Source: Vibrio thalassae (lineage in GTDB: Bacteria > Pseudomonadota > Gammaproteobacteria > Enterobacterales > Vibrionaceae). From it: 64,000 nt of DNA. Numbering within the stretch: position 1 is the stretch's first letter; each line of letters begins with the position of its first letter. Positions 36,062 to 43,656 of this stretch are shown in pieces. The stretch spans positions 62,001-126,000 of the forward strand of contig NZ_OANU01000123.1 of assembly GCF_900089835.1 (NCBI RefSeq), given 5' to 3'. The notes under the pieces are model-generated. The model made no database searches. It saw only the letters and a list, made by a program, of their open reading frames with translations, and was not told the DNA's origin. Both the position numbers and the translations under genes were made by a program.

Positions 36062-36412
36062 TTATGAATTGAAAATCTGCTGGTATTGGTCGGCTTTGAA
36101 ACCAATATGTTTGCTACCATCGATATCGATGATAGGGCGCTTAATCATGGCTGGATGCTCTACCAGAAGGGAGACAACAGAGTCTGCATTTAGCATGTCT
36201 TTTTGTTGTTGTGAGAGCTGACGATAGGTCGTACCACGTTTGTTGAGAACCTGTTCCCAGCCCAAAGCATCACAAAACTCGCGAACCATCTGCTCAGAAA
36301 TACCATTTTTACGATATTCGTGAAAAGTGTACTCAACGTTGTTAGCTTCAAGCCATTTCTTGGCTTTCTTAATCGTATCGCAGTTAGGGATCCCAAACAT
36401 GGTGATCGACAT
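36062..36412 (-). CDS. ArsC/Spx family reductase-like protein (YffB-like)
   Basis: A 116-aa thioredoxin-fold protein with FGIPNCDTIKKAKKWLEAN (single Cys near residue 10), FHEYRKNGISEQ and the C-terminal RPIIDIDGSKHIGFKADQY. This is the YffB branch of the ArsC family; E. coli yffB also sits before dapE. The function is uncertain. I chose the ATG at 36412 (MSITMFGIPNC); a longer frame to 36475 adds 21 residues that do not fit the family. It is the first gene of the dapE unit. Confidence 0.9.
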   Translation of the reverse strand: MSITMFGIPNCDTIKKAKKWLEANNVEYTFHEYRKNGISEQMVREFCDALGWEQVLNKRGTTYRQLSQQQKDMLNADSVVSLLVEHPAMIKRPIIDIDGSKHIGFKADQYQQIFNS

Positions 36413-36450
36413 AGTGACTTCCTTTCTATAATTGGCTTGCCAGGTCGGCA

Positions 36451-36696
36451 ATGTTGTTTTTAAGCATCCTATCAAGAACTTTGGGCATAAACAAAAACTT
36501 GTTCTCGATCACGTCTACTCGGATTGAATGTCAATGGACAATTAGCGCAAAAAGAACAAGAAAACGGTCTAAATTAATCGATATTGATGAAAAGTTACAA
36601 AACCTGAATTTTCGAAATTACGCGGATTATCGAGAAATTGATCAAGCGCAACACCCTATTGTTGAAATCCAATATATTGGAAATGCACATAAATAG
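36451..36696 (+). CDS. Possible small protein, uncertain
   Basis: An 81-codon frame ends 9 bp before the winged-helix gene. Its last 55 codons look coding (basic segment SAKRTRKRSKLIDIDEKL, then a hydrophilic helix and EIQYIGNAHK), but the first 25 codons lie in the promoter area of the divergent YffB-like gene and no good ribosome site precedes the ATG. It could be a real small partner of the winged-helix gene, a remnant of a longer gene, or noise. I do not recognise the sequence. Confidence 0.3.
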   Translation: MLFLSILSRTLGINKNLFSITSTRIECQWTISAKRTRKRSKLIDIDEKLQNLNFRNYADYREIDQAQHPIVEIQYIGNAHK

Positions 36697-36705
36697 GAGG
36701 TGTCA

Positions 36706-36987
36706 ATGGAACTGAGTCCTGTTTTTGCACGTCGTCTCTATCTCGCATTACTCGTTGAGAGCATCGAGAGACCAAATGTGCCAAAACTTATCGAAAAAAC
36801 GGGGTGGCCTCGCCGAACAATTCAAGATGTGATCAAGGCGCTACCTGGTATCGGCATTGAGCTCATGTTTGTTCAAGATGGGCGTAGACACAATGATGGT
36901 TATTACCAGTTATCAGACTGGGGACCATTCGACAGCCAATGGGTAATTGAACGCCAGAATGACATAGAGTCGACGCTTGGCGTTTGA
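36706..36987 (+). CDS. Winged helix-turn-helix protein
   Basis: A 93-aa protein with a predicted winged HTH: LIEKTGWPRRTIQDVIKALP (about 28-47) looks like the helix-turn-helix and the following strand-rich MFVQDGRRHNDGYYQL like the wing. It may be a small DNA-binding regulator; the target is unknown. I chose the ATG at 36706 because AGGAGG ends five bases upstream; a GTG two codons earlier is less likely. A strong terminator follows. Confidence 0.82.
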   Translation: MELSPVFARRLYLALLVESIERPNVPKLIEKTGWPRRTIQDVIKALPGIGIELMFVQDGRRHNDGYYQLSDWGPFDSQWVIERQNDIESTLGV

Positions 36988-37042
36988 ACAACTCATCGTT
37001 GTTGAATGTGAATTAAGAATCAGCCGTGTGCGTATGGATGAG

Positions 37043-37079
37043 AAATAAAGCCGGAGTGAAAACTCTGGCTTTATTTTTT
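37043..37079. terminator. Bidirectional terminator between winged-helix gene and DUF4156 gene
   Basis: A 15-bp stem (37043-37057 with 37062-37076, one G-T wobble, loop GAAA) ends in a T tract. It covers the stop codon of the minus-strand lipoprotein gene. Confidence 0.92.
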
Positions 37080-37421
37080 GCACTGATATGCACTGCCGAT
37101 TAATGTGACTGAGGTTTGAAAGTCGAGTGGAGAGAGCAGTAAAACCGTATCTGCTTCCAATTGGTTTGTCTGATTTTTGATGTCATTCAAGGCGCCGCGC
37201 GCAAGCGCATCATTACCGTAAAAAATCGAGCTGTACCAGCGTCCTTCTGAACCGGTGACTTCACCTTTCCAAATGCAAGAAGATACGTCCATTGTGGCGT
37301 CAAGTCTCACCTCTATGCGCTCGGCTTGCGTTGAAAGAAGTTGGTTAGTGGGAGTAGAGCAACCTTGTAGGATAACAAGTATTGCCACCACGCCTAATCG
37401 GGATTTATTTAAGGACAACAT
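37071..37421 (-). CDS. Small lipoprotein, DUF4156-like
   Basis: A 116-aa precursor with a lipobox ILQGC (Cys21) and a mature domain containing two further Cys (SSCIWKGEVTGSEGRWYSS and GSAYQCKK) that probably form a disulfide. The region NDALARGALNDIKNQTNQL and the VLL strand resemble the DUF4156 family. It is an outer-membrane or periplasmic lipoprotein of unknown role. It overlaps the upstream DUF2956 gene by 17 bp on the same strand, so the two are coupled. Confidence 0.8.
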   Translation of the reverse strand: MLSLNKSRLGVVAILVILQGCSTPTNQLLSTQAERIEVRLDATMDVSSCIWKGEVTGSEGRWYSSIFYGNDALARGALNDIKNQTNQLEADTVLLLSPLDFQTSVTLIGSAYQCKK

Positions 37422-37749
37422 AAGCGATAAAACCTATCCAACTTAGTATAAGTAGCAGCCAAGGTAACCGGGCTGGCTCTGAGTGTTGAGTTTTCATGTC
37501 AAGCGTGTGCTCTTGCGAGTCGTTGTTCTCACGCTGTTGCTGCTTATCTTTCTTCTGTTTTTTTTGAGCCTTATCAGCCTGACGTTTTTTGTCTTTTTGC
37601 TGCTTTTTATATTGGGCGATGCCTTTTTCAATACCTTGGGCGATTAGCTTGGTTTGTTCTTTGGTTTGTCCCGGTTTTTGGGTTGATTTGGCGATACGCA
37701 TCGCTTCTTGTTGAGTTTCTAGCGAAGGGGTCGCTTTATTAGTTTTCAT
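37405..37749 (-). CDS. DUF2956-like protein with C-terminal membrane anchor
   Basis: A 114-aa protein. Residues 1-50 are a helical region (ETQQEAMRIAKSTQKPGQTK), residues 50-75 are almost all Lys, Gln and Asp/Glu (KKQQKDKKRQADKAQKKQKK) and probably a charged coiled coil, and the end is one membrane helix (LPWLLLILSWIGFIAYVVL), so it is tail-anchored. It resembles DUF2956; function unknown. It overlaps the lipoprotein gene by 17 bp. Confidence 0.78.
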   Translation of the reverse strand: MKTNKATPSLETQQEAMRIAKSTQKPGQTKEQTKLIAQGIEKGIAQYKKQQKDKKRQADKAQKKQKKDKQQQRENNDSQEHTLDMKTQHSEPARLPWLLLILSWIGFIAYVVLK

Positions 37750-37861
37750 AATGATCCTAACTCAGAGTTTGGCACATTTTATCATAACCATAAGTATGAG
37801 CTTGAATCATTGTGCCAATAACACCATATAGTTTGATATTAGTTTGAATTTGAGACGTATT

Positions 37862-38356
37862 ATGCGGTATGGCATAGAGCAATATGATCACCATGGTATT
37901 TTAAAAACACCGATTTGGCTGTGGCTAGGGTGGGCGTTTTTAACGCGAGCTTGGGTCGTATTTATTGTCGCTGGGGCAAGTCGTCAAGAAGGAAGTCAAA
38001 TCCTAGAGTATGTTTATCCAAACCACACCATGCTCTACTTTGGGTTGATCATGGGGTTACCGATTGTTGTTGGAATGTGGCTTGTGGGGTTAAGGAAAGC
38101 GGATTCTGACAGAGTGAATCGCTGCGTTGGCTATCTAAGATGGATCTCTATCTTGGTGGTCGCACTTCAACTGGCACACACCGTCTACTTAGTGAATCTG
38201 CAGCATTGGCAGTTTACGTGGACCAATGCCGTGACTTTGGTGTTGTTATGTTGGTTCGCTATTTATTTGGTGAACAGTCGCCACGTAATAGATTCCTTAA
38301 AAACGCCTAAAAAAATCAAGACAGTTACTGATCAAGGTCATACTACGAATAACTAG
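37862..38356 (+). CDS. DUF2919 (YfeZ-like) inner membrane protein
   Basis: A 164-aa protein with four predicted membrane helices (WLWLGWAFLTRAWVVFIVAG, MLYFGLIMGLPIVVGMWLVG, ISILVVALQLAHTVYLV, AVTLVLLCWFAIYLV). It resembles DUF2919, the family of E. coli YfeZ, whose gene also lies close to the DyP peroxidase yfeX. The role is unknown. The ATG at 37862 starts MRYGIEQYDHHG; a TTG at 37844 adds six residues. The peroxidase gene follows after 36 bp. Confidence 0.8.
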   Translation: MRYGIEQYDHHGILKTPIWLWLGWAFLTRAWVVFIVAGASRQEGSQILEYVYPNHTMLYFGLIMGLPIVVGMWLVGLRKADSDRVNRCVGYLRWISILVVALQLAHTVYLVNLQHWQFTWTNAVTLVLLCWFAIYLVNSRHVIDSLKTPKKIKTVTDQGHTTNN

Positions 38357-38392
38357 TTAAAAATACACTGTGCAAAAACAGAGGAAAGATCA

Positions 38393-39298
38393 ATGTCATT
38401 ACCACAAAGTGCTATTACGCCAGAGGCTGAACCGTTTGCGATTTACTTGCAGTTAAAAGTAAATCAAAACTCTCAGCAAGTGCTAAGTGCTCTGCAAGCG
38501 TTACCACAGTTAATCGAAGAGTTGAATCAATCTCAACCAGGTGCAGCGTTGACTTCGTCAGTGGCATTTTCACACTCATTTTGGGCTCAGTTTGAACGCG
38601 CGATGCCGCCAGAACTCAAAGCGTTTCCTGAACTGGGTGAGGGCGACATTTACGCTCCTTCGACAGAAGTGGACATTCTGGTGCACTGCCATTCGAACCG
38701 TCACGACTTACACTTTTATGTGATTCGCAAGTTAATGGGGCAGATCGCCGATGATGTAACCGTTGTCGACGAAACCTATGGTTACCGTTTTATGGATGCT
38801 CGTGATATGACGGACTTCATTGATGGCACAGAAAACCCAAAAGGTGAGCAGCGTGCTGAAGTAGCGTTGGTGGCTGACGGTGAATATGCAGCAGGTAGTT
38901 ATGTTATGGTGCAGCGCTTTGAGCACAACCTACCAGCATGGAACCGTTTAAATGTTGCAGCACAAGAAAAAGTCATCGGTCGCACTAAGCCAGACTCTAT
39001 TGAGCTTGATGACGTACCAGCCGCATCTCACGTTGGCCGTGTCGATATCAAAGAAGAAGGCAAGGGGCTGAAAATTGTGCGTCACAGTTTGCCATATGGC
39101 ACAGTAAGTGGCGCTCATGGTCTTCTATTCATCGCATATTGCCATACTGTACACAATTTTGATGCGATGTTAGAAAGCATGTATGGTGCAACGGATGGTA
39201 AGACTGACCAGTTGTTACGTTTTACCAAAGCGGCGACTGGCGCTTACTTCTTTGCTCCATCGCAACAGATGTTTGCGGCGCTGAAAATTGCCGCGTAA
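38393..39298 (+). CDS. DyP-type heme peroxidase (YfeX-like)
   Basis: A 301-aa cytosolic dye-decolorizing peroxidase, class B/P type. The heme-pocket motif GTENP is at 145-149 with Asp144 as the distal acid, and His213 in ASHVGRVD is the likely proximal ligand. E. coli YfeX (299 aa) is the closest known type; it has been discussed as a peroxidase acting on porphyrinogen-like substrates. There is no Tat signal. AGAGGAAAGATC gives a good ribosome site. The preceding membrane protein gene is probably cotranscribed. Confidence 0.93.
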   Translation: MSLPQSAITPEAEPFAIYLQLKVNQNSQQVLSALQALPQLIEELNQSQPGAALTSSVAFSHSFWAQFERAMPPELKAFPELGEGDIYAPSTEVDILVHCHSNRHDLHFYVIRKLMGQIADDVTVVDETYGYRFMDARDMTDFIDGTENPKGEQRAEVALVADGEYAAGSYVMVQRFEHNLPAWNRLNVAAQEKVIGRTKPDSIELDDVPAASHVGRVDIKEEGKGLKIVRHSLPYGTVSGAHGLLFIAYCHTVHNFDAMLESMYGATDGKTDQLLRFTKAATGAYFFAPSQQMFAALKIAA

Positions 39299-39309
39299 TC
39301 GGCGTTTCT

Positions 39310-39335
39310 GTTCCTAGGGCGGTTGTCCTAGGAAC
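39310..39335. repeat. Perfect 9-bp inverted repeat after the DyP gene
   Basis: GTTCCTAGG and CCTAGGAAC pair across an 8-base loop 12 bp after the DyP stop. No T tract follows, so it is a weak candidate for a terminator and may protect the 3' end of the mRNA. Confidence 0.6.
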
Positions 39336-39412
39336 TTGCCCTCTCAATTTTACCCTTCAGTTTTAACTCCCCTTGTCGATAACAAAGTAATCCATTCGTT
39401 TTCGGAATTTGT

Positions 39413-40549
39413 ATGTCGATTACCGTGAATACCAATATCAGTGCAATGACGGCGCAAAGCCAGCTCAATAAAGCCTCTCAAGCACTGAATCAGTCGTTAG
39501 AGCGCCTGTCATCTGGTTATCGTATTAACAGTGCGAAGGATGATGCTGCGGGACTGCAAATTTCCAATCGACTAGAGGCTCAAATAAGCGGGTTGGATGT
39601 CGCTCAAAGAAATGCAAATGACGGTATTTCTATTATGCAAACAGCGGAAGGTGCCATGAATGAAACTACGGCTATCTTACAACGTATGCGAGACCTTTCG
39701 CTTCAGTCCGCTAATGGGTCAAACTCGGTTCAAGATAGGAAAGCACTGCAAGAGGAGTTTTCTGCTCTCAATGACGAGCTAAATCGAATTGCTGAAACGA
39801 CCGCATTTGGTGATAAAAGGTTACTAAACGGTAGTTTTGGTACGGCAACGTTTCAGATAGGTGCACAGGCTGGCGAGGCGATTCAAGTTGAGCTAAAAAA
39901 CATGCGTTCAGATCAGTTGGAGATGGGGGGCGTCGCTTATCGTGCCAAAAATAGCCCACCTGAATCGTGGCGAGTGGACACAGGCTCTCGCGATCTGAGC
40001 TTTAGTTATCAAGATGCACAAGGTAACACTCAAACAGAGAGCATAGAACTAAAAGTGGGTGATGACATCGAGCAGGTCGCGACCTACATCAACGGTAAAA
40101 CCGGTACGATTTCAGCGTCGGTAAATACTCAAGGGCAATTGCAGTTGTTTGCCGACTCGCAGCAAGCCACAAGTAGTGTAACTTTTTCTGGGAGCTTTGC
40201 TCAAACATTGGATATTGCGGCACAAGGTATAGTAACAGTGGATGATCTATCCATTGACGTTGTGGGCGGTGCGCAAATGTCAGTGTCGGTACTCGATCAA
40301 GCGTTGAAATACGTAGACCGCCATCGAGCTGAGCTTGGTGCTTATCAAAATCGCTTGGGTCATACCATTAATAACTTGGCAAACATGGCAGAAAATTTGT
40401 CGTCCTCTAAAAGCCGAATAAAAGACGCTGACTACGCCAAAGAAACGACTAAAATGCTGAAACAGCAAATTTTGCAGCAGGTCAGTACGACAATTCTCGC
40501 TCAGGCGAAGCAAACAACAAATCTTGCACTGACTTTACTACAAAGCTAA
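39413..40549 (+). CDS. Flagellin, divergent member
   Basis: A 378-aa flagellin, subunit of the flagellar filament, exported by the flagellar type III system. The conserved D0/D1 regions are ITVNTNISAMTAQSQLNKAS and SSGYRINSAKDDAAGLQISN at the N-terminus and an RIKDADYAKETTKMLKQQIL stretch near the C-terminus. The central variable domain is short. The last residues (QTTNLALTLLQS) depart from the usual QAPNAALSLLG end seen in the next gene. Synteny next to a DyP gene suggests a FlaE-like paralogue. A possible sigma-28 -10 (GTCGATAA, 39375-39382) lies upstream but its -35 is poor. Confidence 0.93.
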   Translation: MSITVNTNISAMTAQSQLNKASQALNQSLERLSSGYRINSAKDDAAGLQISNRLEAQISGLDVAQRNANDGISIMQTAEGAMNETTAILQRMRDLSLQSANGSNSVQDRKALQEEFSALNDELNRIAETTAFGDKRLLNGSFGTATFQIGAQAGEAIQVELKNMRSDQLEMGGVAYRAKNSPPESWRVDTGSRDLSFSYQDAQGNTQTESIELKVGDDIEQVATYINGKTGTISASVNTQGQLQLFADSQQATSSVTFSGSFAQTLDIAAQGIVTVDDLSIDVVGGAQMSVSVLDQALKYVDRHRAELGAYQNRLGHTINNLANMAENLSSSKSRIKDADYAKETTKMLKQQILQQVSTTILAQAKQTTNLALTLLQS

Positions 40550-40666
40550 AGCCACGACGGTTTTATAAATAACTTTAGTTTTTTTCTTCCAAACTTCACT
40601 TTTTATGTTTCCTATCACAATTTGGGTTCAACACTGTAAAAAAGTAATTTTCCATAAATAAATTTC

Positions 40667-40693
40667 TCAAGTCTTTCTTTTTGAAGACGATAA
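40667..40693 (+). promoter_or_regulatory. Sigma-28 (FliA) promoter of the second flagellin
   Basis: TCAAGTCT (40667-40674), an 11-base spacer and GACGATAA (40686-40693) match the FliA consensus TAAAGTTT-N11-GCCGATAA at 13 of 16 positions with exact spacing. Transcription should start near 40700, giving a leader of about 74 nt. Confidence 0.8.
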
Positions 40694-40721
40694 AGAAAGT
40701 AACTTTGAGAGAACTACTTGG

Positions 40722-40766
40722 TTTTCCGAGACGTCGGAAACCGCTACATCGGAAAATCAATTGGAG
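40722..40766 (+). promoter_or_regulatory. Structured leader of the second flagellin mRNA
   Basis: The segment TTTTCCGA (40722-40729) can pair either with TCGGAAA (40734-40740, loop GACG) or with TCGGAAAA (40749-40756), giving two exclusive hairpins. Three GGA triplets (near 40736, 40751 and 40763) occur, the last inside the ribosome site GGAG, which is the pattern CsrA binds. Regulation is inferred only. Confidence 0.45.
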
Positions 40767-40773
40767 AAACAAC

Positions 40774-41925
40774 ATGGCAGTGAATGTAAATACTAACGTA
40801 TCGGCGATGACCGCTCAGCGTTACCTAAACAGTGCAAGCCAAGCACAAGCAACATCAATGGAGCGTTTGTCTTCAGGTCACAAAATCAACAGCGCTAAAG
40901 ATGATGCAGCGGGTCTACAAATCTCGAACCGTTTGAACGTTCAAAGTCGTGGTCTTGATGTAGCAGTACGTAACGCGAACGATGGTATTTCTATCGCTCA
41001 GACCGCAGAAGGCGCGATGAACGAGACAACCAACATCCTGCAACGTATGCGTGACCTATCTCTACAATCAGCGAATGGCTCTAACTCAAAAGCAGAGCGC
41101 GTGGCGATCCAAGAAGAAGTGACGGCACTGAACAACGAGTTAAACCGCATCGCGGAAACGACAGCGTTTGGTGGTAACCGTCTTCTTAATGGCACCTTCG
41201 GAACTCAGTCATTCCAAATTGGTTCAAACAATGGTGAAGCAGTAATGCTAAGTCTAAAAGACATGCGTTCTGACAACACTGGCATGGGCGGTTCGGTTTA
41301 CCAGGCGGCAAGTGCCAAAGACAAAGATTGGTCAGTAGCGGCGAGTTCAACGCTGACAATCGACATGGATGACAGTGCAGGCAACGCCATGACGACACTG
41401 ACGATTAAGGCGAAAGAAGGCGATGATATCGAGCAGCTTGCGACGTACATCAATGGTCAAACTGACCTAGTCCAAGCGTCGGTAGATGAAGATGGTGCCC
41501 TACAAATTTTCGCGAGTAACAACAAAGACATCGACAGTGGTTCATTGACATTTGGCGGTACGCTAGCCGCTTCAGGCGAGTTGGATATGGGCAGCTCGGC
41601 AGCGGCAGCAGCGACGGTGAACAACATTGATGTAACGTCAGTGGGCGGCGCACAGGAGTCGGTCGCGATTATTGATTCTGCGATGAAGTATGTGGATAGT
41701 CACCGTGCAGAGTTGGGCGCGTTCCAAAACCGCTTTAACCACGCTATCAATAACCTAGATAACATCAACGAGAACGTGAACGCGTCGAAGAGCCGTATCA
41801 AAGACACGGACTTCGCCAAAGAGACGACAGCGATCACGAAGAACCAAATTCTATCGCAAGCGTCGAGTTCAATTTTGGCTCAAGCGAAGCAAGCACCAAA
41901 CGCAGCACTCAGCTTGCTAGGCTGA
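40774..41925 (+). CDS. Flagellin, canonical polar type
   Basis: A 383-aa flagellin with the canonical Vibrio ends: AVNVNTNVSAMTAQRYLNSA at the start and AQAKQAPNAALSLLG at the end. N- and C-terminal D0/D1 helices surround a short central domain with acidic and Ala-rich text. I chose the ATG at 40774 (GGAGAAACAAC upstream); a longer frame from 40681 overlaps the sigma-28 promoter, so it cannot be coding. A clear FliA promoter and a strong terminator make it a single-gene unit. It shares long stretches with the flagellin upstream, so the two are duplicates. Confidence 0.95.
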   Translation: MAVNVNTNVSAMTAQRYLNSASQAQATSMERLSSGHKINSAKDDAAGLQISNRLNVQSRGLDVAVRNANDGISIAQTAEGAMNETTNILQRMRDLSLQSANGSNSKAERVAIQEEVTALNNELNRIAETTAFGGNRLLNGTFGTQSFQIGSNNGEAVMLSLKDMRSDNTGMGGSVYQAASAKDKDWSVAASSTLTIDMDDSAGNAMTTLTIKAKEGDDIEQLATYINGQTDLVQASVDEDGALQIFASNNKDIDSGSLTFGGTLAASGELDMGSSAAAAATVNNIDVTSVGGAQESVAIIDSAMKYVDSHRAELGAFQNRFNHAINNLDNINENVNASKSRIKDTDFAKETTAITKNQILSQASSSILAQAKQAPNAALSLLG

Positions 41926-41936
41926 TCACCAACTAA

Positions 41937-41963
41937 AAACCAGAGCCACGGCTCTGGTTTTTT
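41937..41963 (+). terminator. Intrinsic terminator after the second flagellin
   Basis: A 9-bp stem (41938-41946 with 41951-41959, loop CACG) is followed by a T tract, 12 bp after the stop. Confidence 0.9.
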
Positions 41964-41991
41964 ATGGAACCACACATTTTGACTACAAAAA

Positions 41992-42016
41992 ATAAAGGAG
42001 GCGAAGCCTCCTTTAT
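41992..42016 (-). terminator. Terminator of the toxRS unit
   Basis: An 11-bp perfect stem (41992-42002 with 42006-42016, loop GAA); on the minus strand it is followed by TTTTTTG, so it ends transcription from toxS. Confidence 0.85.
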
Positions 42017-42034
42017 GATGATTTATATCAGTAT

Positions 42035-42553
42035 TTAGTTGGTGAACAAGATGGACGAGCCTTGATTTAAACTCGTGAGTAGCAGAGTCTTTTCGTTCAC
42101 GATGTCGATACGGCGACTTTGCTGAGCTTCCATTTTTAGAAATTGCTTAACCATCGCCAGTTGCTCATGGGTGAATTCTTCTGATTGAGCGGTTGCTGTG
42201 TCTTTGAACTCACGCGGTGAGATAAGCAGATAGTTATCACTAATGGTCCATGTACCTTTTTCGGAAATCTTGATCAGAGTGTGGGACTCTGGATCGTTAC
42301 CAAACAAGCGCATAGAAGATTCGCGAATATACTCGCCGCCAGGTAAGTACTTAACGTTGGCTGACATTTCTAAACGGCTGAGAGGGCCGATATCCGTATC
42401 TGGGTAATCGCGAGCGGCAATAATGCCAACCATGTTGGATTGCCATTCATTGGACGTTAGTACTTGCTCGATTTTTAAGTCACTTCCCCAGTAAAGCCAT
42501 GCGCTTAGAGCAGTAGATAGAGCAAGTAAAATAGCAGCGTATTTCATTTTCAT
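42035..42553 (-). CDS. toxS: ToxS, periplasmic effector of ToxR
   Basis: ToxS is a 172-aa inner-membrane protein with one N-terminal helix (YAAILLALSTALSAWLYWGS) and a periplasmic domain (VEQVLTSNEWQS type text, here KIEQVLTSNEWQSNM, and ISDNYLLISPREFKD, AQQSRRIDIVN). It stabilises the periplasmic part of ToxR and, with it, senses bile salts in vibrios. It lies 11 bp after toxR on the same strand. An ATG two codons further in is a possible alternative start. Confidence 0.93.
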   Translation of the reverse strand: MKMKYAAILLALSTALSAWLYWGSDLKIEQVLTSNEWQSNMVGIIAARDYPDTDIGPLSRLEMSANVKYLPGGEYIRESSMRLFGNDPESHTLIKISEKGTWTISDNYLLISPREFKDTATAQSEEFTHEQLAMVKQFLKMEAQQSRRIDIVNEKTLLLTSLNQGSSILFTN

Positions 42554-42564
42554 CAGGACACTCC

Positions 42565-43395
42565 TTACTTACACACTTTGCTTAAGTCAGACTGCTCAGT
42601 AAAAATGCGCATTGTGCTATTTTCTCCCGAGAATTCGACGCTATGGATAAAGTTAAGTGCAATCTGATCGCTCTGATCGCCGGTTACAATCACTTCCAGA
42701 GGAAACATGTCATCGGTGTGAGTTTCAATGTACTTAGCCACGCACTGTTCAATCTTTGGTTGCCAACTCGACACATCAGGGTGGTTCTCTGGCGTGACAA
42801 TTTTAACGCTCTCAACCATACCTAGTTCTTTAAAGCTTGATTGCACAGGGTTCGTTACCATCAGTACGAGAATAGGTAGCAAAATAGCGGCAACAATCAT
42901 AGCCCAAACTGTTGGTGGTGTTTTCTCTTTAGGTGCTGGTGGAATCGCAGGCTCTGTGTGAGAAATCACTGACGTAGCGCTTGGTTCAGGTAATTCTTTA
43001 GCAAGATCGACGACAGGTGCTTCATTGATTGTTTCCGATGAAGCAACAGGAACTGAGCGTTCAACACTAGAAATAAGCTGATAGCCACGTTTCGGCACTG
43101 TTTTGACAAATTGCGGTGACTTTGTAGGATCTTTCAGCATCTTACGAAGCGTAGATATCGCTTGAGTCAAGCTAGAGTCATCGACCTCAAAGCCTTGATC
43201 TCGCCAAACAAATTCGTGCAGTTCGTTACGAGTGACGACTTCATTCGGTCTTTCAGCAAGTAGAAGTAAAATGCGACTTTCATTACTACCAAGACGGACT
43301 ACTTCATCGTTATTGGTTTGATCGACTAAAGAGTTGCTATTAGGGTCAAAAATGTACTTTTGACCGAGTATAAACTTAGTGCCTATGTTACTCAT
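42565..43395 (-). CDS. toxR: ToxR, membrane-bound winged-helix regulator
   Basis: A 276-aa regulator. The OmpR/PhoB-type winged helix covers about residues 15-110 (RLGSNESRILLLLAERPNEV, EFVWRDQGFEVDDSSLTQAI, TVPKRGYQL). A Pro/Ser/Glu-rich linker, one membrane helix (about 164-181) and a periplasmic domain follow, with Cys218 and Cys275 that can form the disulfide known from V. cholerae ToxR. ToxR controls outer-membrane porins and stress adaptation. I chose the ATG at 43395; an upstream frame adds 43 residues not in the family. It is divergent from htpG, the usual Vibrio arrangement. Confidence 0.96.
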   Translation of the reverse strand: MSNIGTKFILGQKYIFDPNSNSLVDQTNNDEVVRLGSNESRILLLLAERPNEVVTRNELHEFVWRDQGFEVDDSSLTQAISTLRKMLKDPTKSPQFVKTVPKRGYQLISSVERSVPVASSETINEAPVVDLAKELPEPSATSVISHTEPAIPPAPKEKTPPTVWAMIVAAILLPILVLMVTNPVQSSFKELGMVESVKIVTPENHPDVSSWQPKIEQCVAKYIETHTDDMFPLEVIVTGDQSDQIALNFIHSVEFSGENSTMRIFTEQSDLSKVCK

Positions 43396-43551
43396 TGCAT
43401 TCTTCTTTTTAGTGCCGCATCGCGACGGATACTGATATTTTGCCCCTGAATAACTGCAGAGCCAATTATAGGATTTTAGGATTTTTTTATAGTCAGGAGC
43501 AGTAGGATAATAAAAACAAATCAAAAAAACAGCATTTTTATGTTTTTTGAC

Positions 43552-43579
43552 CTTGAATTTACAATCTTCATCCTCATTT
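43552..43579 (+). promoter_or_regulatory. Heat-shock (sigma-32) promoter of htpG
   Basis: CTTGAAT (43552-43558), a 13-base spacer and CCTCATTT (43572-43579) match the RpoH consensus CTTGAAA-N13-CCCCATNT at nearly every position. It sits 78 bp upstream of the htpG ATG. Confidence 0.82.
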
Positions 43580-43656
43580 CTTTAGCAGACTAATCATAGC
43601 AATACTGAGTTCCAGAAAATGTCGAAACTCGGTACTAAATGTGTAATGGAGATAGC

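Noticed and set aside
40681..40773. 31-codon upstream extension of the second flagellin
   Set aside because: It overlaps the sigma-28 -10 box and precedes the expected transcription start.
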